DNA of 64,000 bases. Origin: Lycocorax pyrrhopterus obiensis (taxonomy: Eukaryota > Chordata > Aves > Passeriformes > Paradisaeidae). The DNA lies in contig JACSVZ010000002.1 of NCBI GenBank assembly GCA_014706295.1, positions 131,201,431 through 131,265,430 on the forward strand. Reading direction: 5' to 3'. Below are positions 1-14,200 of the stretch, piece after piece (positions within the stretch are counted from its first letter, which is position 1; every line of letters starts with the position of its first letter). The position numbers and the translations under genes are program-made. The notes beneath the pieces were generated by a model. That model made no database searches. It saw nothing but the letters and a program-made list of their open reading frames with translations, and was not told where the DNA came from.

Positions 1-2162
1 CTAGTGTCACAATCAGGTTGATACGGAACACATTGGAAGATGTTTATTTTCTACCCTTGATCCCATGGTTCTTAAAAATATTCCAAGTCGTCATCTTTGC
101 TCTAGAATTAGAAGAACAAACCTTGCATGCACGTTACATTTGTGTCTCCTGGCCACCTCCATTGAATGTCTCTGCATTCCCTTCCTCAGAGAGATTTTAA
201 TATGCCTGAAAAGGTAACAAAATGTCATTGCTGTGTTCAGCCAGTTGAAATAATCAGAACAGTTCTTCAATAAATGCATCAACTCAAATTGGGGAAATTA
301 ATTTATTGCAAATTAGAATAAATCATTACTGATTCAGGTAGTGGGGGAGAGAGGGAAAGAAAGTAGGAACATTTACACACTGAGAGAAAACACTTTTCCT
401 CCGCGTTTCCCAGGTTCAAGTTCACCCCAAGCACCTCTCCTCCCCTCTTTGTTACCACCACAAGTTGCACTCTGTCCCTTTGGTGAGGCACTGGGAAGCC
501 CCTTCTTCCTTCTCACTATTTTCCTCTGCTGCAGCATCAGTTCTCCATAGGCTGCAGGAAGTATCTGCTCCATCATAGAGCACCTCCTCCTCCTCAACTT
601 CATCATTAACCTCTTCCTCTTATATGTCCTCCTCTGCCCTTGGTGTTCCCTGTTGTTTATCACTCTTTTTATTCCTTCCTCCGCTCTCTGGCTTTCTTTG
701 TTCTTTCTGAAATGTGTTTCCCCAAGGTGCCACCGTCTTGGCTGAGGGATCAGCCATGTCCTGTGATGGGTCCATTGGAGGCAACTGGGACTGGCTGTGC
801 CCAGCAAATGGCAGCCCTGGCCTCTCTCACAAGCCTCCTGCTGCCAGCCTCTCCATTTATCCCAAATAGACAAGGTGTGACCTGCTCTGTTACAAAATGG
901 AGGGAAGGTGCCCCATCAAGAGCATTGATGGTCTTGTGTGGCTATCTCACCCTACCAGCAGAGTGGTCAGATCACTGTAGGATAGTGGCAGGCAAATTTC
1001 CAGTGGCATTAGAGAGTGGGCTGCAACCGAAGCTGGTGGGAGAGACCTCTCAAATCACTCGGAACGTCAACTTTCTTATTGTGTTAGCCTGTACCGCAGC
1101 CTGATGCCTGGCAGAAATGCAGTTCTCAGGTCTGGAATAGCAGGGCGGGCTAGAGATGGCTGGGCTGGGCTGCAGCAAGGGGTGCAGGTGTGTGGTGACT
1201 GGGCCCAGCTGGAGGGTTCTCAGCCACAGAGCAGGAGCAGAGGCCCTGCGCCAGGACTCCCCACAATGATGCAGCTCCACGGAGAGCAGAACAGTGGTGC
1301 AGAAGGCAAAGATGTGTGGAATACAGTCACACCTGCAAGGCACATGAGGCCCCAGTGGCTGGATTACTTTAACTGCAACTATAGGACATGATAAGAGGGC
1401 AGAAAGAGAATGTGAGGAAAGGAAGGAATGCTACAGTTTTCTCTGAAGTAATTTTCAGAAAATGCTGCCACAGGAAGATTATGTTCAGATACTTGGAATT
1501 TTAGGAGGACTAGTGAGGGCAGGACACCAAATTGCCTAAAATAGCAGTGCTAAGTAGAGAATTAGAAGAGGAAGGAGAAGCAGAGAAGGAAGGCAGCAAT
1601 ATTCCAAGTTCTATTAATTTTTTAAGTACACCTAATTTCAACATAGGCTTAAAAATACCAAAACAAAACCTCCAGAGGATTCTTCCTTCTAGAAATTCAA
1701 GCTTTGAAGCAAAAACTGGTTTTCTGTCTTTATCAGATTTTTTTGCTGTCCTACTTCTTTCTCTCAGTCTAATATTTAATTGGCTTTGGCAGAGGTGATC
1801 TATGCTAGTTCTGTGTCAGGTTCTTGACAGTAACTTCATAGGGTCTGAGATTTCTCCAGTCATCTCATGTTCCTATTTAAAATATCTTAACTGGAAAGCT
1901 TAGATAACCTAATTTCAGAGACTGCCATTTTGCAAAAAAATTCCATCTGGTCAACATTAGATCCGCTAACCATGGCTGGCATGAAAAACAAGCTTGTTTT
2001 CATATGGAGGCTGTACAGCTTCAGCTAAACATCATTTGGAGGAGGATAATTTGCTACTAATGAGCATCGGCACTGGCAGCAGGAAAACTAGCTTTTAAGA
2101 AATCACATTTTAAAGCACACTTGTTGGCAGTCTGGTACTCACTTCCTGCTTCTTGGAAAGAT
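1..2162. other. 3' UTR and 3' flank of RGS22
   Basis: The first few hundred bases below 2163 are presumably 3' UTR. About 320-1390 is richer in GC and strand-asymmetric (pyrimidine-rich on the plus strand at 480-720, with a 501-nt open minus-strand frame at 373-873), unlike its surroundings. I recognise no protein or repeat family in it. COX6C, the next gene on this side in mammals, is not visible. Confidence 0.5.
1775..1780 (-). terminator. Possible polyadenylation signal (ATTAAA)
   Basis: On the minus strand ATTAAA lies about 385 nt past the RGS22 stop codon. It is the first reasonable signal variant in the 3' flank. A canonical AATAAA also occurs near 302-307, about 1.86 kb past the stop. 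The true 3' end cannot be told from sequence. Confidence 0.3.
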
Positions 2163-2236
2163 TCACAGTTTACAATTTGTGGGAATGGTGGCTTTCACAG
2201 AACTTTCAGGCTTCAGAGAGGACATAGAGAAGGAAC
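2163..2236 (-). CDS. RGS22: RGS22 exon 26 (last coding exon, stop codon)
   Basis: The acceptor TTTTTTTTCCATATGCAG precedes GT, which completes the Gly codon from exon 25. The exon then encodes SFSMSSLKPESS and ends NCKL followed by TGA at 2165-2163. This Ser/Lys-rich tail is only loosely similar to the human end (TMSLKKN), but its phase and length agree. Confidence 0.82.
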
Positions 2237-5200
2237 CTGCATATGGAAAAAAAATTAAATCTATGTGAAATTGAAGGAACTGAATATTACATAGTGCTAT
2301 TGCTAGCCCTACTGCTAAATGGATATTTTTAATAGATAAACAAGTCATAATAGCCTTGGTGAAGACCTACGAGGACGTTCACAGCTGAAACAAGGATGAA
2401 GCAATGCCTCTCACAGCCTCCAAAAACATACTAACAAACTGTGAGAAAGAGGTTTCAGTATCTGCTTGAATGTAAGCTGATGAAGCACAAGAAGCCAGGG
2501 AGGTGAAATGTGTATGTGATTGCCATGTCACTGCAGAATGAAGAAATAGCTTTATTCCTCTCTGCAGCAGGACCTGTGCAGTAAACGCAGTGCTGATACC
2601 CTGCAACTTTTCCTTTTCTTAGAAAATGTATCACTCATGAGAACAGCACAGAGAGCAACTTCCCTACAGACAGCAAATGAGAGGCAGAGGTTTCTGTACA
2701 CAACTCAAAAGAAGAGCAAGCAAAGTCCTTGTACTGTGAGAATTTCACCTGAGCTATAAGCTTGTTCTGCTAAACTACAGAGCTTGGTTAATAACCTGCA
2801 GGGAATGATGATGAGGCTTTCTCCAGATCTTCTTGCCTTTTACCATGTATTCTTTCCTGCTCCAAGGCTTCTATGTACTTGGAATAGGACCAGGAAGCCT
2901 GCAAGAACCATCAAAAGCCATCAGCCTTCAGGTCATATCACTGTAGTTTCTGATCCATTTCAACAGTAAGATAAAAAACTTGTTTATGTTATATTCCTAT
3001 TACTGGATAATTACAAATATTAAGAAGATTTTTTTCATTACAATATTGGAATAATGGGAAAAATAGTATTGTTGTAAATAAGTAAATCTCAAAATACCAT
3101 GATTTAAGCAAGTTTGACAGATACAATGTTTATATTTATTCTCCATCCCTGTTCGGAGTGTTATTCTCTCTCATCTTAAAAAATTTTCCCCTCCCAAAAT
3201 ATCATTTGTGCTTTCAAGCACTTGATTTTATCTCTGTGCTACACCCTTAGTCCTCCCCTAGGACTATGATTGCTCTGTTTGACATAACCCCAAAATAGCA
3301 ACTGATTTGTAGGGTGGAGAGGAGATATGTATAAGAAAAGCTGTTTTTAGAGGATGTCCTTTCACTGAAGGTCGTCTTAGCCTCACAGCTCCTTCTGTCT
3401 GCCCTCTCCAGCAGAATGCTGCTACCACTAGAGGCAGATCAACTGGAGATGTCATCCTTTCCTTTTTTAAGGATAGAATACTGCTTTTAAAGGCAACAAC
3501 CACAGTTCAGATTGCATATAAATAATAGGCTGCTCTCCCAAAACAGTATGAGAACTGCACTTTTATTTGACCTGGTTTTTATCTTACAGCATGAGCAGTT
3601 TGGAGCCAATTTGTCATATTCGGTAAGAACTTCTAGCACCTTCCTACAGTAGGAAGGGACTTGCAGAAGAAACTGCCCTTTAAAAAATTATTGTTTGTTC
3701 TGCCTCTTCTTGAGGGCTTAAGCATGTGCCAGGGATATACTGGCTTGCTCAACTCACTTTTTTTTTAATAGGTATGAGCAAAAGTAAAAAGGTCCACTCA
3801 AGGGTAAGAGCATAAGCTTATCTATGCGATTCACACTGTGGTTACAGATTTTGGAGGTATTTCACGGTGCCTTTTTCTATACTCTGCTCTTCACTAATAT
3901 AATGCCATGAGAAGAGCTCTATGGAATACATGCAGTGGCCAAATTTACAGTGATTTACTCCTGATTCTCGTGACATATCTGGGCTGAAGTGGTTGCACAG
4001 GTTCCCTGTTATGTTCTGGCAGTGCCAACTCAGCCATGATCCCTTGATACGCCCAGTGTAGCATGTCTGTTTTTCCCATTTCCCAATGAAATATCTGGTA
4101 CCTTAGACTACAGATTTGATGCATAGTCAGAGTTGTTATGGAAGAAGTCCTAAAGTGGTATTTGCTGTCAGATTTTTAAATACCTAGATTTCCTAAAGGA
4201 GTTCAGCTTCAGTTTTTGACATATGACCAGAACAGGACTCTAGCCTAAACCAAATTCTTTCAGGATATGAATTTCACAACTAATGAAAAGCTTCTTATTT
4301 CAGAACTGAACTACCTTTTATTCAATTTATCTTGAAATACAGATTCTTTTTTAATCCATACACCATAGGACCTTAACATTCTGTTACCTGTTAATACTAC
4401 TCAGAACCTGCATCTTAAAAAAATGAATAAAGAACAAAAAAAATCACCTGTAAGGTAGGTAAGCTGGAAAGCTAATTGTAGAAGAATGAACAGTTATTGA
4501 AGAACCATGTGACAGCAGTATTCAAAACCAAACTCCCCCTTCCCCTTTTCCCAAGATCATTTTATCTCTTGAATGACATCTGTAGAAACATGTTTTATTT
4601 ACCTTCCTCCCATATCCATCTACAGGTGCTAAAGATGTTACCGATCCTCTCTTCACATCAAGCTCATCTACCAAAATACTCCTTGGCAGTTGAGTCAATG
4701 GCTCAAGCTGAGTGAAGGGCTCAGGCTGAGTCAAGGACTTAAGTTGATTCAAGCTGATGAGTTTTTTTCCTGCTTCTTTACCCTGCCAATACAAAAACCT
4801 CATAATTAGATGTGAACAATAGTTACAGAGCTAAAGTAAAAAGCAAAGTCTGAGGAACCAAAAATTGTCATTGGAAATGAGATAGTGTCATTTGCAGTAA
4901 TGTTTTGTAATGCTCAGTTTCATAATTCATCATGTTGGGCATATTAAAAAATAGTGGCTGCTTTTTTAAAGCATTTTTTTCTAGTTCATGTTTCCTGTCC
5001 TCTACACTCCTGCAAACCATCTTCCTTTCAGATTCAATACCCACTCCAAAATGTAGCTAGGTGACAGGACAGATCCGCAACAGAAGATATTTTAAGGACA
5101 GAAAGGACATTGTGAGCCTCTAATTTGGCCTTAGGTATAAAGGTAGAATGTAGGATTTGTTGTGATTCATTCCAGCTTGGTCCAGTAGCTGTGTATGAAC

Positions 5201-8200
5201 TACAGTATTCAAGTTAGGAAAACAGGCCATCTACAGTGAAGAACAAGGCATTGTAACCCTTGGCAAACTGCTCTGGTGATTGACTATTTGTCATTTTCAC
5301 GTTGTCTTGTTTTGCCTTTGCACATTCTGACTGATGATCCCAAAACCATTTATAAACATCAACCAATGGTCATATTTGACCTCACATAGTTAACCCCACA
5401 ACATCTGCAAGAGCTGAGTACTATAATCCTCCCATGTTCCAAGTGAGAAAAAAAAAGGGGATCATATGGTTCCCAAAGTCACTTACTAAGTCCCTGAAAG
5501 ATCTGGAAAAGGCTCACACTATCTTGTTTCTTTGTTCCCAAAGTGCCTTTTCCTTCCTCATCATTCCCACTGTCCTATAAACCTATCAACTGTAAGAGTG
5601 ACTTTTGGGTGCAGAACTGCCCAGGCAGTGTGATGCTGATTTTCTCTGTAGAAACAAGCTCAGTAGCTTCTGTGGCACACACAGCTGGTGGAATAGGGAT
5701 GCCAATGCAAACACAAAGGCAGCGTGAATATTACTGCACTGCAGTTTATGTTTACTGGCTCTCTTAATGAGAACGGTGAATTAAGCAAGGTCTTTAAAAA
5801 TTACTTCTCATAATAAATTAAGCAATGTTATAGCTAATTTAGATCCCATGCCATTACACCACTTACTAACATATAAGCTTATTGCTAAGAGAAAAGGAAA
5901 ATAATGTTGATGGCTTTCTTTGCTAAGGACATGGAAAGAGTAAGTACAAATCTACAGTGTAAGTTAAAGCTAAAAAGTTAAAGCTATTTTTTGCACTTGA
6001 AAGCAGAAAAATCCAAAATCTATTTTGGAGAAAAAATGCAATGATGTGTACAACCAATTACTAGTACTGGCATCAAGGCAGTCTGCAAAAAGTGACTAAG
6101 ATATTTGAAAGTATGTGGCATGTGCATCTAGCAGCTAACAAAGGAACAAGTCCATTGCCAGGATGCCTTTGATAGAATTTGCCCCTTAAATAACAAATAG
6201 GCACACACAAAAAATATTGAGATAGTCAAATAATACCAAGTTATTCATCACTGCTCAGTGAAAAGCTCCTTGTCTGCCCATTTTTTCTACTATACTACAT
6301 AAAAGTCCAACTCTTATCTGTTCAGTTCTAAAACTGAGGTGAGCGCAGGTAAATTCAGTGCCCAGGGGACACATGTGTAAAGGAAGAAGAAAGCAAATTC
6401 CTCCCCTGCAACTATGATTGGTCTGTTTGACATAAACCCAAAGTAGCAACTGATTTGTGGGGTGGAGAGGAGATATATATAAGAAAAGCTGTTTCTAACC
6501 CTTGCCAGAGCTTTCCTCTCATTCAATGAGCCTGGTGGGGCAGAGGAACATAGTCATTTTCATTGCCAAGAAATCATCACCTTCCACAAGCCAACAAGTG
6601 AACCTGCTATTGCTCATGTTAGATGAACCTTATCAGTATCCTTCAGGGATACTGAATCATTTGAATAGTTTTGTTGTCACTGAGAGGACAGAAATCTCAG
6701 GCAAGAGAACAAGAAATGGCAAATTCTTTAAACAATAACAGAAAGGGAAAAGGATTTTTAAAATATTGGAAAAATTTATCTGTTTCACCTATTCTTTCAA
6801 GAAATTTTAAAAGGTAGCTGGTTTACTGGGTTCTTTTTCGTGAGAAGAATAGTCTACAAACTGTTTACTGAGCTGCATTCTCTGCCTGACACTTTCTAAA
6901 ATTTCTTACTTTCTTTCCCTGCTTAGAAGCATAATTCACCTCTCCTATTTTTTTCTCCATAAAAGCTAGACTTTTCCCCTCCTGCCCAAGATTTTATCTT
7001 TATTCCTTGATCTTTATCAGAAATCTCATAGACAGGCAACAAACAGATGGAAAGTAAGTCTGTGAAAACGCAAAAGTGCATTACTTTGAAATACTGCATT
7101 TTTGCACTGTAAGTATTGCCAATGGCCTTGGCAGACATATGTATATGGAGACAATGAGCTTTGGAGAAAGGAACATGAGTTCTTGGATTTTAGACTTCCC
7201 TTGACATTGGTGTGTGGCCTTGAGTAACGCTTCACTGGCCATCAGCTTTCACGTGCCTAAAAGAGGATAACAGTGCATACATGTTCTTATGGGCCTATGA
7301 CTTTATCTGTCCAGATGCCTGTGTGGTTCTTGTCTTATGTAACATCTCAACACATGTACATGATATTTAAAATATGTAAAGGTCTTTGTAATGCTACTTA
7401 TTATAGTTTGCAAGTCCAATAATTTCTCTGCCCTTAAAAGAATGTTCTCTCCTCAAAGCTCGCCAAACAATTGTATTTAAAAAAAAATAAACTTTTTCAA
7501 AGCCTATAATCAATAGAAAAAGAAATCCATTCTATTTTAATTTAAAAAATCCAAGAAAAACAATTTTACAAACAAGCATTCCACTGTCGAGGTCACAGTT
7601 CTATTAATGCGCTGGAACTGCCTGGAAACTCGCTATGAACAGTCTAACAATTTCACTTTCAAAGCTGAGAAATATTCAAGAAAAGGCAAAGATTATGCAA
7701 AGCAATTACTATATAATTTTTTTTTAAAATAACGTGCAGGATTTTCAAACAGTCCTTCTGGAAAATAGATATGAAATCAGTTTTGGTTTGGGTTTGGTTT
7801 GATTTCAGTTGTGACCCAGAACGTAAATTCTAATAAACAGGTCTGCAGTAGCCCACGTACACATGGATTGTACACAGATTTATTTTTCTTAATTCAGTCT
7901 TCTTTTCTGCCTTTCTCTTGGCACAAAAGGTGACTAAAATACATTTTTTTCCTCTGGTTAATGAAAGGAGTATTCCACTGACTCATCTGCTTCAAGTTAA
8001 ACATATGTATATGCATTGGCAGAATTGGGAACTAATCACCTTAGGACTGGGTTGCATGTAAAGCTTGAAATGTAACAAGAAGATTTGGTAGCTTTGGATC
8101 AGGCTGAGAAAGGGATATTTTAATTTATGAATCTTTGCTCATGTTATTCAGTGCATCAGCAGTCACCTGAAACTTTATGAGCCTTACCTTTGCTGTTATC

Positions 8201-11200
8201 CCTTCCTTCTTTTGCATCTTCCCTTCCTTTTTTTTCTCCAAGGCAACTAGAATTTTGTCACTGTCCGTATTGCTTTGGAACTTACAAAATTCTGGCCAAA
8301 ATTTAAACAGAAGAGCTAAAATACTCATCTGCGCAGGAAGAAAATAAAGTCAATCTTGACCGTATTAAGGAAACAGTTGACTGTAAAATAAAATCCAGAA
8401 TGAGATAACTATTTTTTTTGAACACACAGCCTTGTTCCTCCCACGTACTCTGTCCTGACATTTCAGCCCAGCTTTGCTCGGCACATGCTTTTCATCAGTG
8501 TGTTTATTACTGGTGAGAAATCTTCCTAAAACACAGTTAAAAGGCACTTTCTTTTTTTATATTTCCCTAAACAATTGTTTGCATTAATGAAAACATCCAT
8601 CATTTTTTACAAGTATTCTTGATAAAATATACACCAGTAGAATTGCTTTTGCACCACTGTTCTGCTCAAATATTTCAAATATTCAGTTCATTAGGGAGAG
8701 GGCTTTTTCTCCCTCCTTAAGAGAAAGGAAATACTTTTTTGCCTCTGGAAAGGATCTTAAACCACATTACAGATCTATGAGCAAATCTTGGATAATTTTT
8801 AAATGATATAATCTCTCACAGGGTCGTTTTTGAACTAGAATAAGAAAAACAATTTTAGAAAAGCAAACAGAGGGGCTCAGTGAATTCTGCTGCTGCACGT
8901 ACTAAGGCTCACATTTTTCAATTTATTTAGATGTTTGATTTGCATTGAGAAACTTGGCTTCAAAGGAGCCAAGCATGCTCAGCACCTCACTGCTTCTGGC
9001 TCAATGGGCTTGAAAGTGACATGTGAGTCACTGTCGGGTTCCAGTCACATCATTTTGGCCTAGTTCTTCCTTTGGTTTTGTGCCACATTTCTGGAGTTCA
9101 CTGAGTTTTACACAGGCTGAAATGAGACTTCTCTTTCTCTTAGGACCTATATGAACTCCTTTCTCTGACAAATCATTCATCTTTTGTCCTCCAAACACTT
9201 TATGGACTCACAGTTGATGTCTAAAGGTGTCGGTGGCAATTTTATAGGAAAAGAAGAACAACTACTTTTCTTGGACTTAGAAGATAAGGCAGTATCGAGG
9301 GATAAGAAAATAGTAAGTCTGTAGTAAACGTTCAAAAATTGTTATTCAACCTGATTAATAGAAAGATCAGAGAGAAAATTGTCTACAGCCATTTAATACA
9401 CACTCTGTATAAAGAAGGGAAAGACATTTGGCAAGTTAAGCTGTCTTTATGCTTTACTCATACCTGCATTTTTCCTAAAACATGAAACCCACAAACTTTC
9501 TAACTACAAATTACTTCTCTGACATTACCCAAGTGGTAAAGAACAAGCAATTAAGAACATAGACAGAATTCATTTCTACCGCCAGAATTCCTAACACAGA
9601 CCTGGATAACACCTTTCAAGGATCGGCTACCTGTCAGAGATTTTCTTTATTGAGCAGTATATATCCAAAGCCTCTTTCATCTCCACCAGTCTCATTGAAA
9701 TATATGACTATAGTTTTCTCCTTCAAGCCCAGGCTTATGTGTGGAGTCCTAACTGTCACATAAGCAATGAAGACTGTTCTTAAAATCAGGCACGCAGTCT
9801 CTAGCCACACCTGTTACACAGGTCGAGATTCGCCCAGCTTCTTACCTGTGCCTCTCTAAAAATGTAAGGTCCCAGTTCTTTCCTGCGCTCCACAATCTTC
9901 TTTGCTTGTTCAGGTGGGATATCAATCTGCAAAGCTGGGGGTATGGCAGAATTTATAAAGCAGTCAATAATAGCTGTGATCTTTTTCTGAACTATGGCAT
10001 CAGCACAATGAGAATGGCACAAGTCCTGAAAGATGAAAAATAGCATTTCAGTCAATGGAGAGAGACGCACGCAAGAACCTTTACAGGGGGCCAGTGATCA
10101 AAGAGCAATAGTCATACAAAAATAATTATACAATAAATTCCTTCAGTATGCAGGGCAAAATTCTTTTGGTAAATGTGCATGGTCAAAACCATACTTAAGA
10201 CATGAATGGGGGTTCTGGTTTGCAAATGCAGATACATAGAAACCATTGCTTTTAGGTGTTAATCTCTGCCTGCATGTTCTGATGGAACAGCTTAGTTTTT
10301 AAGTACATTACTGGCAAATAGGAGACATTTCTGAAAAGAGAAGCCCATCTACAAGTGTGAAATGCACTGATTTTCACAATGAGCCTGCTATGACTTGCAT
10401 AGCCGTGGTAACTAAAAGATAAAGAAATGTTTTAAGTGTTCCAACAAAAGAGGGGAAATATTTAGAGGGTACAAGATAGTCTAACTAGGAGTGTTGTCAC
10501 AAGAGGGGACAATTTCAGCTACCACTACAATCTTCCATTTATTGAAATCTTCTACTTTCACCATTCATTAAGATTTTTTAGTTTCCCAAAACCTCAGGGT
10601 TTGAAATAACTCTGTGCACTATAGAATAAAAAACAAACCTGAACTTACAGGAGTGAGATGTCAGAGGAACACTGGGCTTTTCTACTTTTTAATGTGATCC
10701 TATTGTTCTCGTAAAAACTGTTATTACTGCGTTTTGACATCCTGAGAATGCCAGCATTAGACTTTGACATGAAGGAAAAATAATTCAAAGAGTGTCCTTC
10801 CAACACTTTGAAACATGAAATTTCCCTCTATCCATCTATATGAAGAAATTTATATAACATGAGGAGACTATCACAAATATCTTAGAGACACAATGATCAC
10901 TCTAGAGTTTTCAGGAAGAGAGCTCTTTAAATGAAGAATCTGAATTTAGTTTTGGTATAGAAGGCTATATACTTACTTTGCAAAGAAATTAAAACCATGG
11001 CTTTTAACCAGAAATGTGATATGTGAAAGAGTTGGCTTGCTTTATTATGAATACTTTTAGTTTTGGAAAGGAAAAAAAAGAATGATAACAACTATAATAA
11101 AGAAAGTAAGGCAATGCAAAAACATATTCAATATATCCTAAGAATATATATTATGGCTTTCTTCGCTCATCTAGCATAGAAGGCAAAGAGCTGTAGTAAG

Positions 11201-14200
11201 AGGGAAGACAAACAAGCCATATGATATGAAGAGAGATGAGACCAAGAACAGATGGAAATGATCCACAGAGTTATGTTTCTTCATATTTGTTTAAAAAAAA
11301 AAATCTTGGTTTTGGATTGTCCCAAGATGTGCCGCCAGCCTGATGGGTTATGGGGAGTGATGCAGTCATTGACTCTTAAAGGGAGTTCTGTCTAAACTGA
11401 TGGCATGATAGGGCTCAGACAATACAAATATGCACTGTGCAAAGTGCTGCCCACGCCTTTGGCAATATTCCTGCAGTTCAGCCTGACCCACAGCACTCCT
11501 ACTACTCCAGCCCTTTGCTTCTACAAAGAGCATCAACTGCCAGCCATGACAAATCGCATGCATGGAAAAATATGGTCAGATTGTACTTTTTCTTGATAAC
11601 AAGACAAAATTAACATAAATGCAGGAAAGGGGGTGGGACAAAAAACAATAAAGGCTTTCTTCAGAGAGCAGTTCTACAAAGAAAAGAGTTTAACCTACAC
11701 TCCACATTAAATTGCAGAAGGTTTCCATGTCCTCCATAACGTAGCAATGAAGAGTCACAAGTCTCAAAAAAACTTCAACTATCTAGAAAAGGATTTATGT
11801 CGTGGAACACCAGGTGCCTTCATACCAGAGTTTTAATCTAAGCTAGTCACTCTGTAACCACGAGAGCGACAGCAGCAACCCAGGAGAGCATTTCAGACAG
11901 TGATTCCTTGCCTGGGGATCAGAGCCTTTGTGAGGAAGAAGAGATTGTCCCCTGGAAACAGAGGAGCTTCACCTTCGAAAGCAGACACCAAATTCAAATT
12001 CATAAAATTAAACAGTGAAAATACACCTACACGCCTGCAGAGCTCTCCAAGTGCTACTGCAACATCAGCTGTGTTCATAGCCCAATTTCTGAGCATGTTA
12101 GCTAATCTCACGCTCCCTGCCTGCCATGTCCACATGGGCTATGTTCAGGAGCCCAGGAGAGGTTCTGCACTCTGGTAGCCCTTTTGCATCAGGAATATCC
12201 CAGAGGCAAAAGGAATGAGGAACACATGAAAGATCTGTGGTGTCCCTGCATTCAGTCCAGGGTGCTCCTAGGAGGCTGCAGTCTGCTTTAAAGTTTCACT
12301 CTAGAGGTTTTCCATTGTGTTTCAACCCACAGAGCAGCGATTTCACAAAACTACATGTATTTGGGAGAGAGGTAATCCCTCCTGACCTTTCCCATCACAT
12401 TTCACTTTGGTTCCAAGCTTAGCTCAAGTCAAATTTGATTCTACAAAATGCAAGGGAGCTGGGGTCTGCATTGTACATACAGGTTTTTTGGGTGGATACC
12501 ATCTTTACATCTGTAGATTTGACTGAATTTAAAAGTTATCTCTAATTTTTGAGAAATTACCAAATTCAGATAGCAGCTATAAAGACAGAATGAACATTTT
12601 AATGCTTGCATATTTCTACTGCTCAACAGATGTATACCAAACTCTGGGCATTAGTGAGTTAGCGGTGCTCCTTTAGAGACTCAGAAGAATGTTACAGTTT
12701 GAAGAAGCATAAAGAAATACAGGGATAATGCATTTGAGTCAAAAATAGCTACCCTTAAGAAGTGGGAATTTTCATTGAAGAAGAAAACACTTTAAGCAGT
12801 GAAAGAGGCTTTACTATGAACAACAGAATGCCTGTAGATATTTTCATTAAAATTCTCCTAATATGCAAGAATGGATGCATTTGCTGGCAAATTGAATACT
12901 ATTCCCTTTGCTCCGTTTTACCACCATACCTTATACTTTTGCACCTCTTGCCAAAAGAGCACTCCATTCCCCAGCAGGTCTCCTTTCAGTGACACAAAAC
13001 GTTGAAACAGATTTCCTGTCACTGGATCCAACAGTGCTTTGCGGAAAGCAATTATTTCACTAGATGAAGAAACGCTCTTATTGTCCACATGCTGTCAAAA
13101 GAAGAAATAGATGCACCAAATAAACTTTGTTTCAAAAAGCAATAACAAAGGCATTAGTTAGTGTAAACTGTCTGATTCTTATCTTTGCACTGACCCTAAC
13201 TTTCAGTAGTTTATGAATTTATGACATGGATACAATAAAATGTGGCAAGGTTTCATTTCTTCCTTTCCTTTTTTTTCCCAGTTTGGTTTGGGGAACATTT
13301 TTTGGAAGATGTGATGGGAGAGGAAATGACTGACAATGATTTAGACCATATGACTACAAAGTATAGAAACAGCTATTGTTATTGATTATGAAAATGGGCT
13401 ACTTTTCTAGAGAACAGTTTGAGTTTTATGCAAACAAACAACAAAGAAAAAGGAACACACAAACCACATAGCTTAAAGTTGTAAAATGCTTCTGACAGGG
13501 ATCTCACCACCAAAATGAGGTTTGAAATATGTTGCCGTGATCACCAACAGAAGCCAGAGAGTTTGCTCTCTGTGAAATAAAGCTACCAATAGTAAAATAA
13601 AATTTAAAGTCATTGAGACATTTTGGAAATCCTCATGCTGCCAAGCACAGAACAGTAGGCAGCCAGGAAAGGGTGGAGAAAGAAAGATGGCTTATGCAGG
13701 GACAGTTTGTTTGAACTGAAGTGCATGCTGGCCTGCCTTCCTGAACAAACAGTTCTCGTGCTGTTGCTGAGGAGCAAGCCAAACAACCCCCTTTTGTTAT
13801 CAGATGAATGAATGAAAACCATCTTCTAAAAGTGGTTTAAAACTCTTGAAGTCCTGGCGGGGTGGAGTGCTGTTCAGTGGTGAGCATGGGTCAGAAACAT
13901 TTCTAGTTGTTGCCAACAGTCCTGGAAATCTAACCCGATCCTAAGCTGAAAGGGTTTCTGCAGCTTATCTTAAAAACAGGATTTATGCTCAATGTCCTGT
14001 TGCAGAGCCTGCCGGGGTGAGAACCTACCCTGGCAAAAAGGAGGGTGGTGGCTGTCGAGAGGGTCCTTTGGTTAAAATAAAGTCAGCTCAGTTTAGGCAG
14101 TAACATCAGATCTTCTCAGCCCTTCTCCAATTCTCCAAACATGTTCTATTCCCTGTGACCAGGATTTAGGGAACTTTTGGGAAAAATTATTTCTAGGGCA

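Noticed and set aside
373..873. 166-codon open frame on the minus strand
   Set aside because: Composition-driven: the opposite strand is pyrimidine-rich, the translation is low-complexity Arg/Lys/Glu and no domain is recognisable. Kept only as a finding about the block.
3590..3622. Plus-strand exon-like segment with a good acceptor (TTTTTATCTTACAG) and donor (GTAAGA)
   Set aside because: Only 33 bp, on the strand opposite RGS22, with no neighbouring exons or recognisable peptide.
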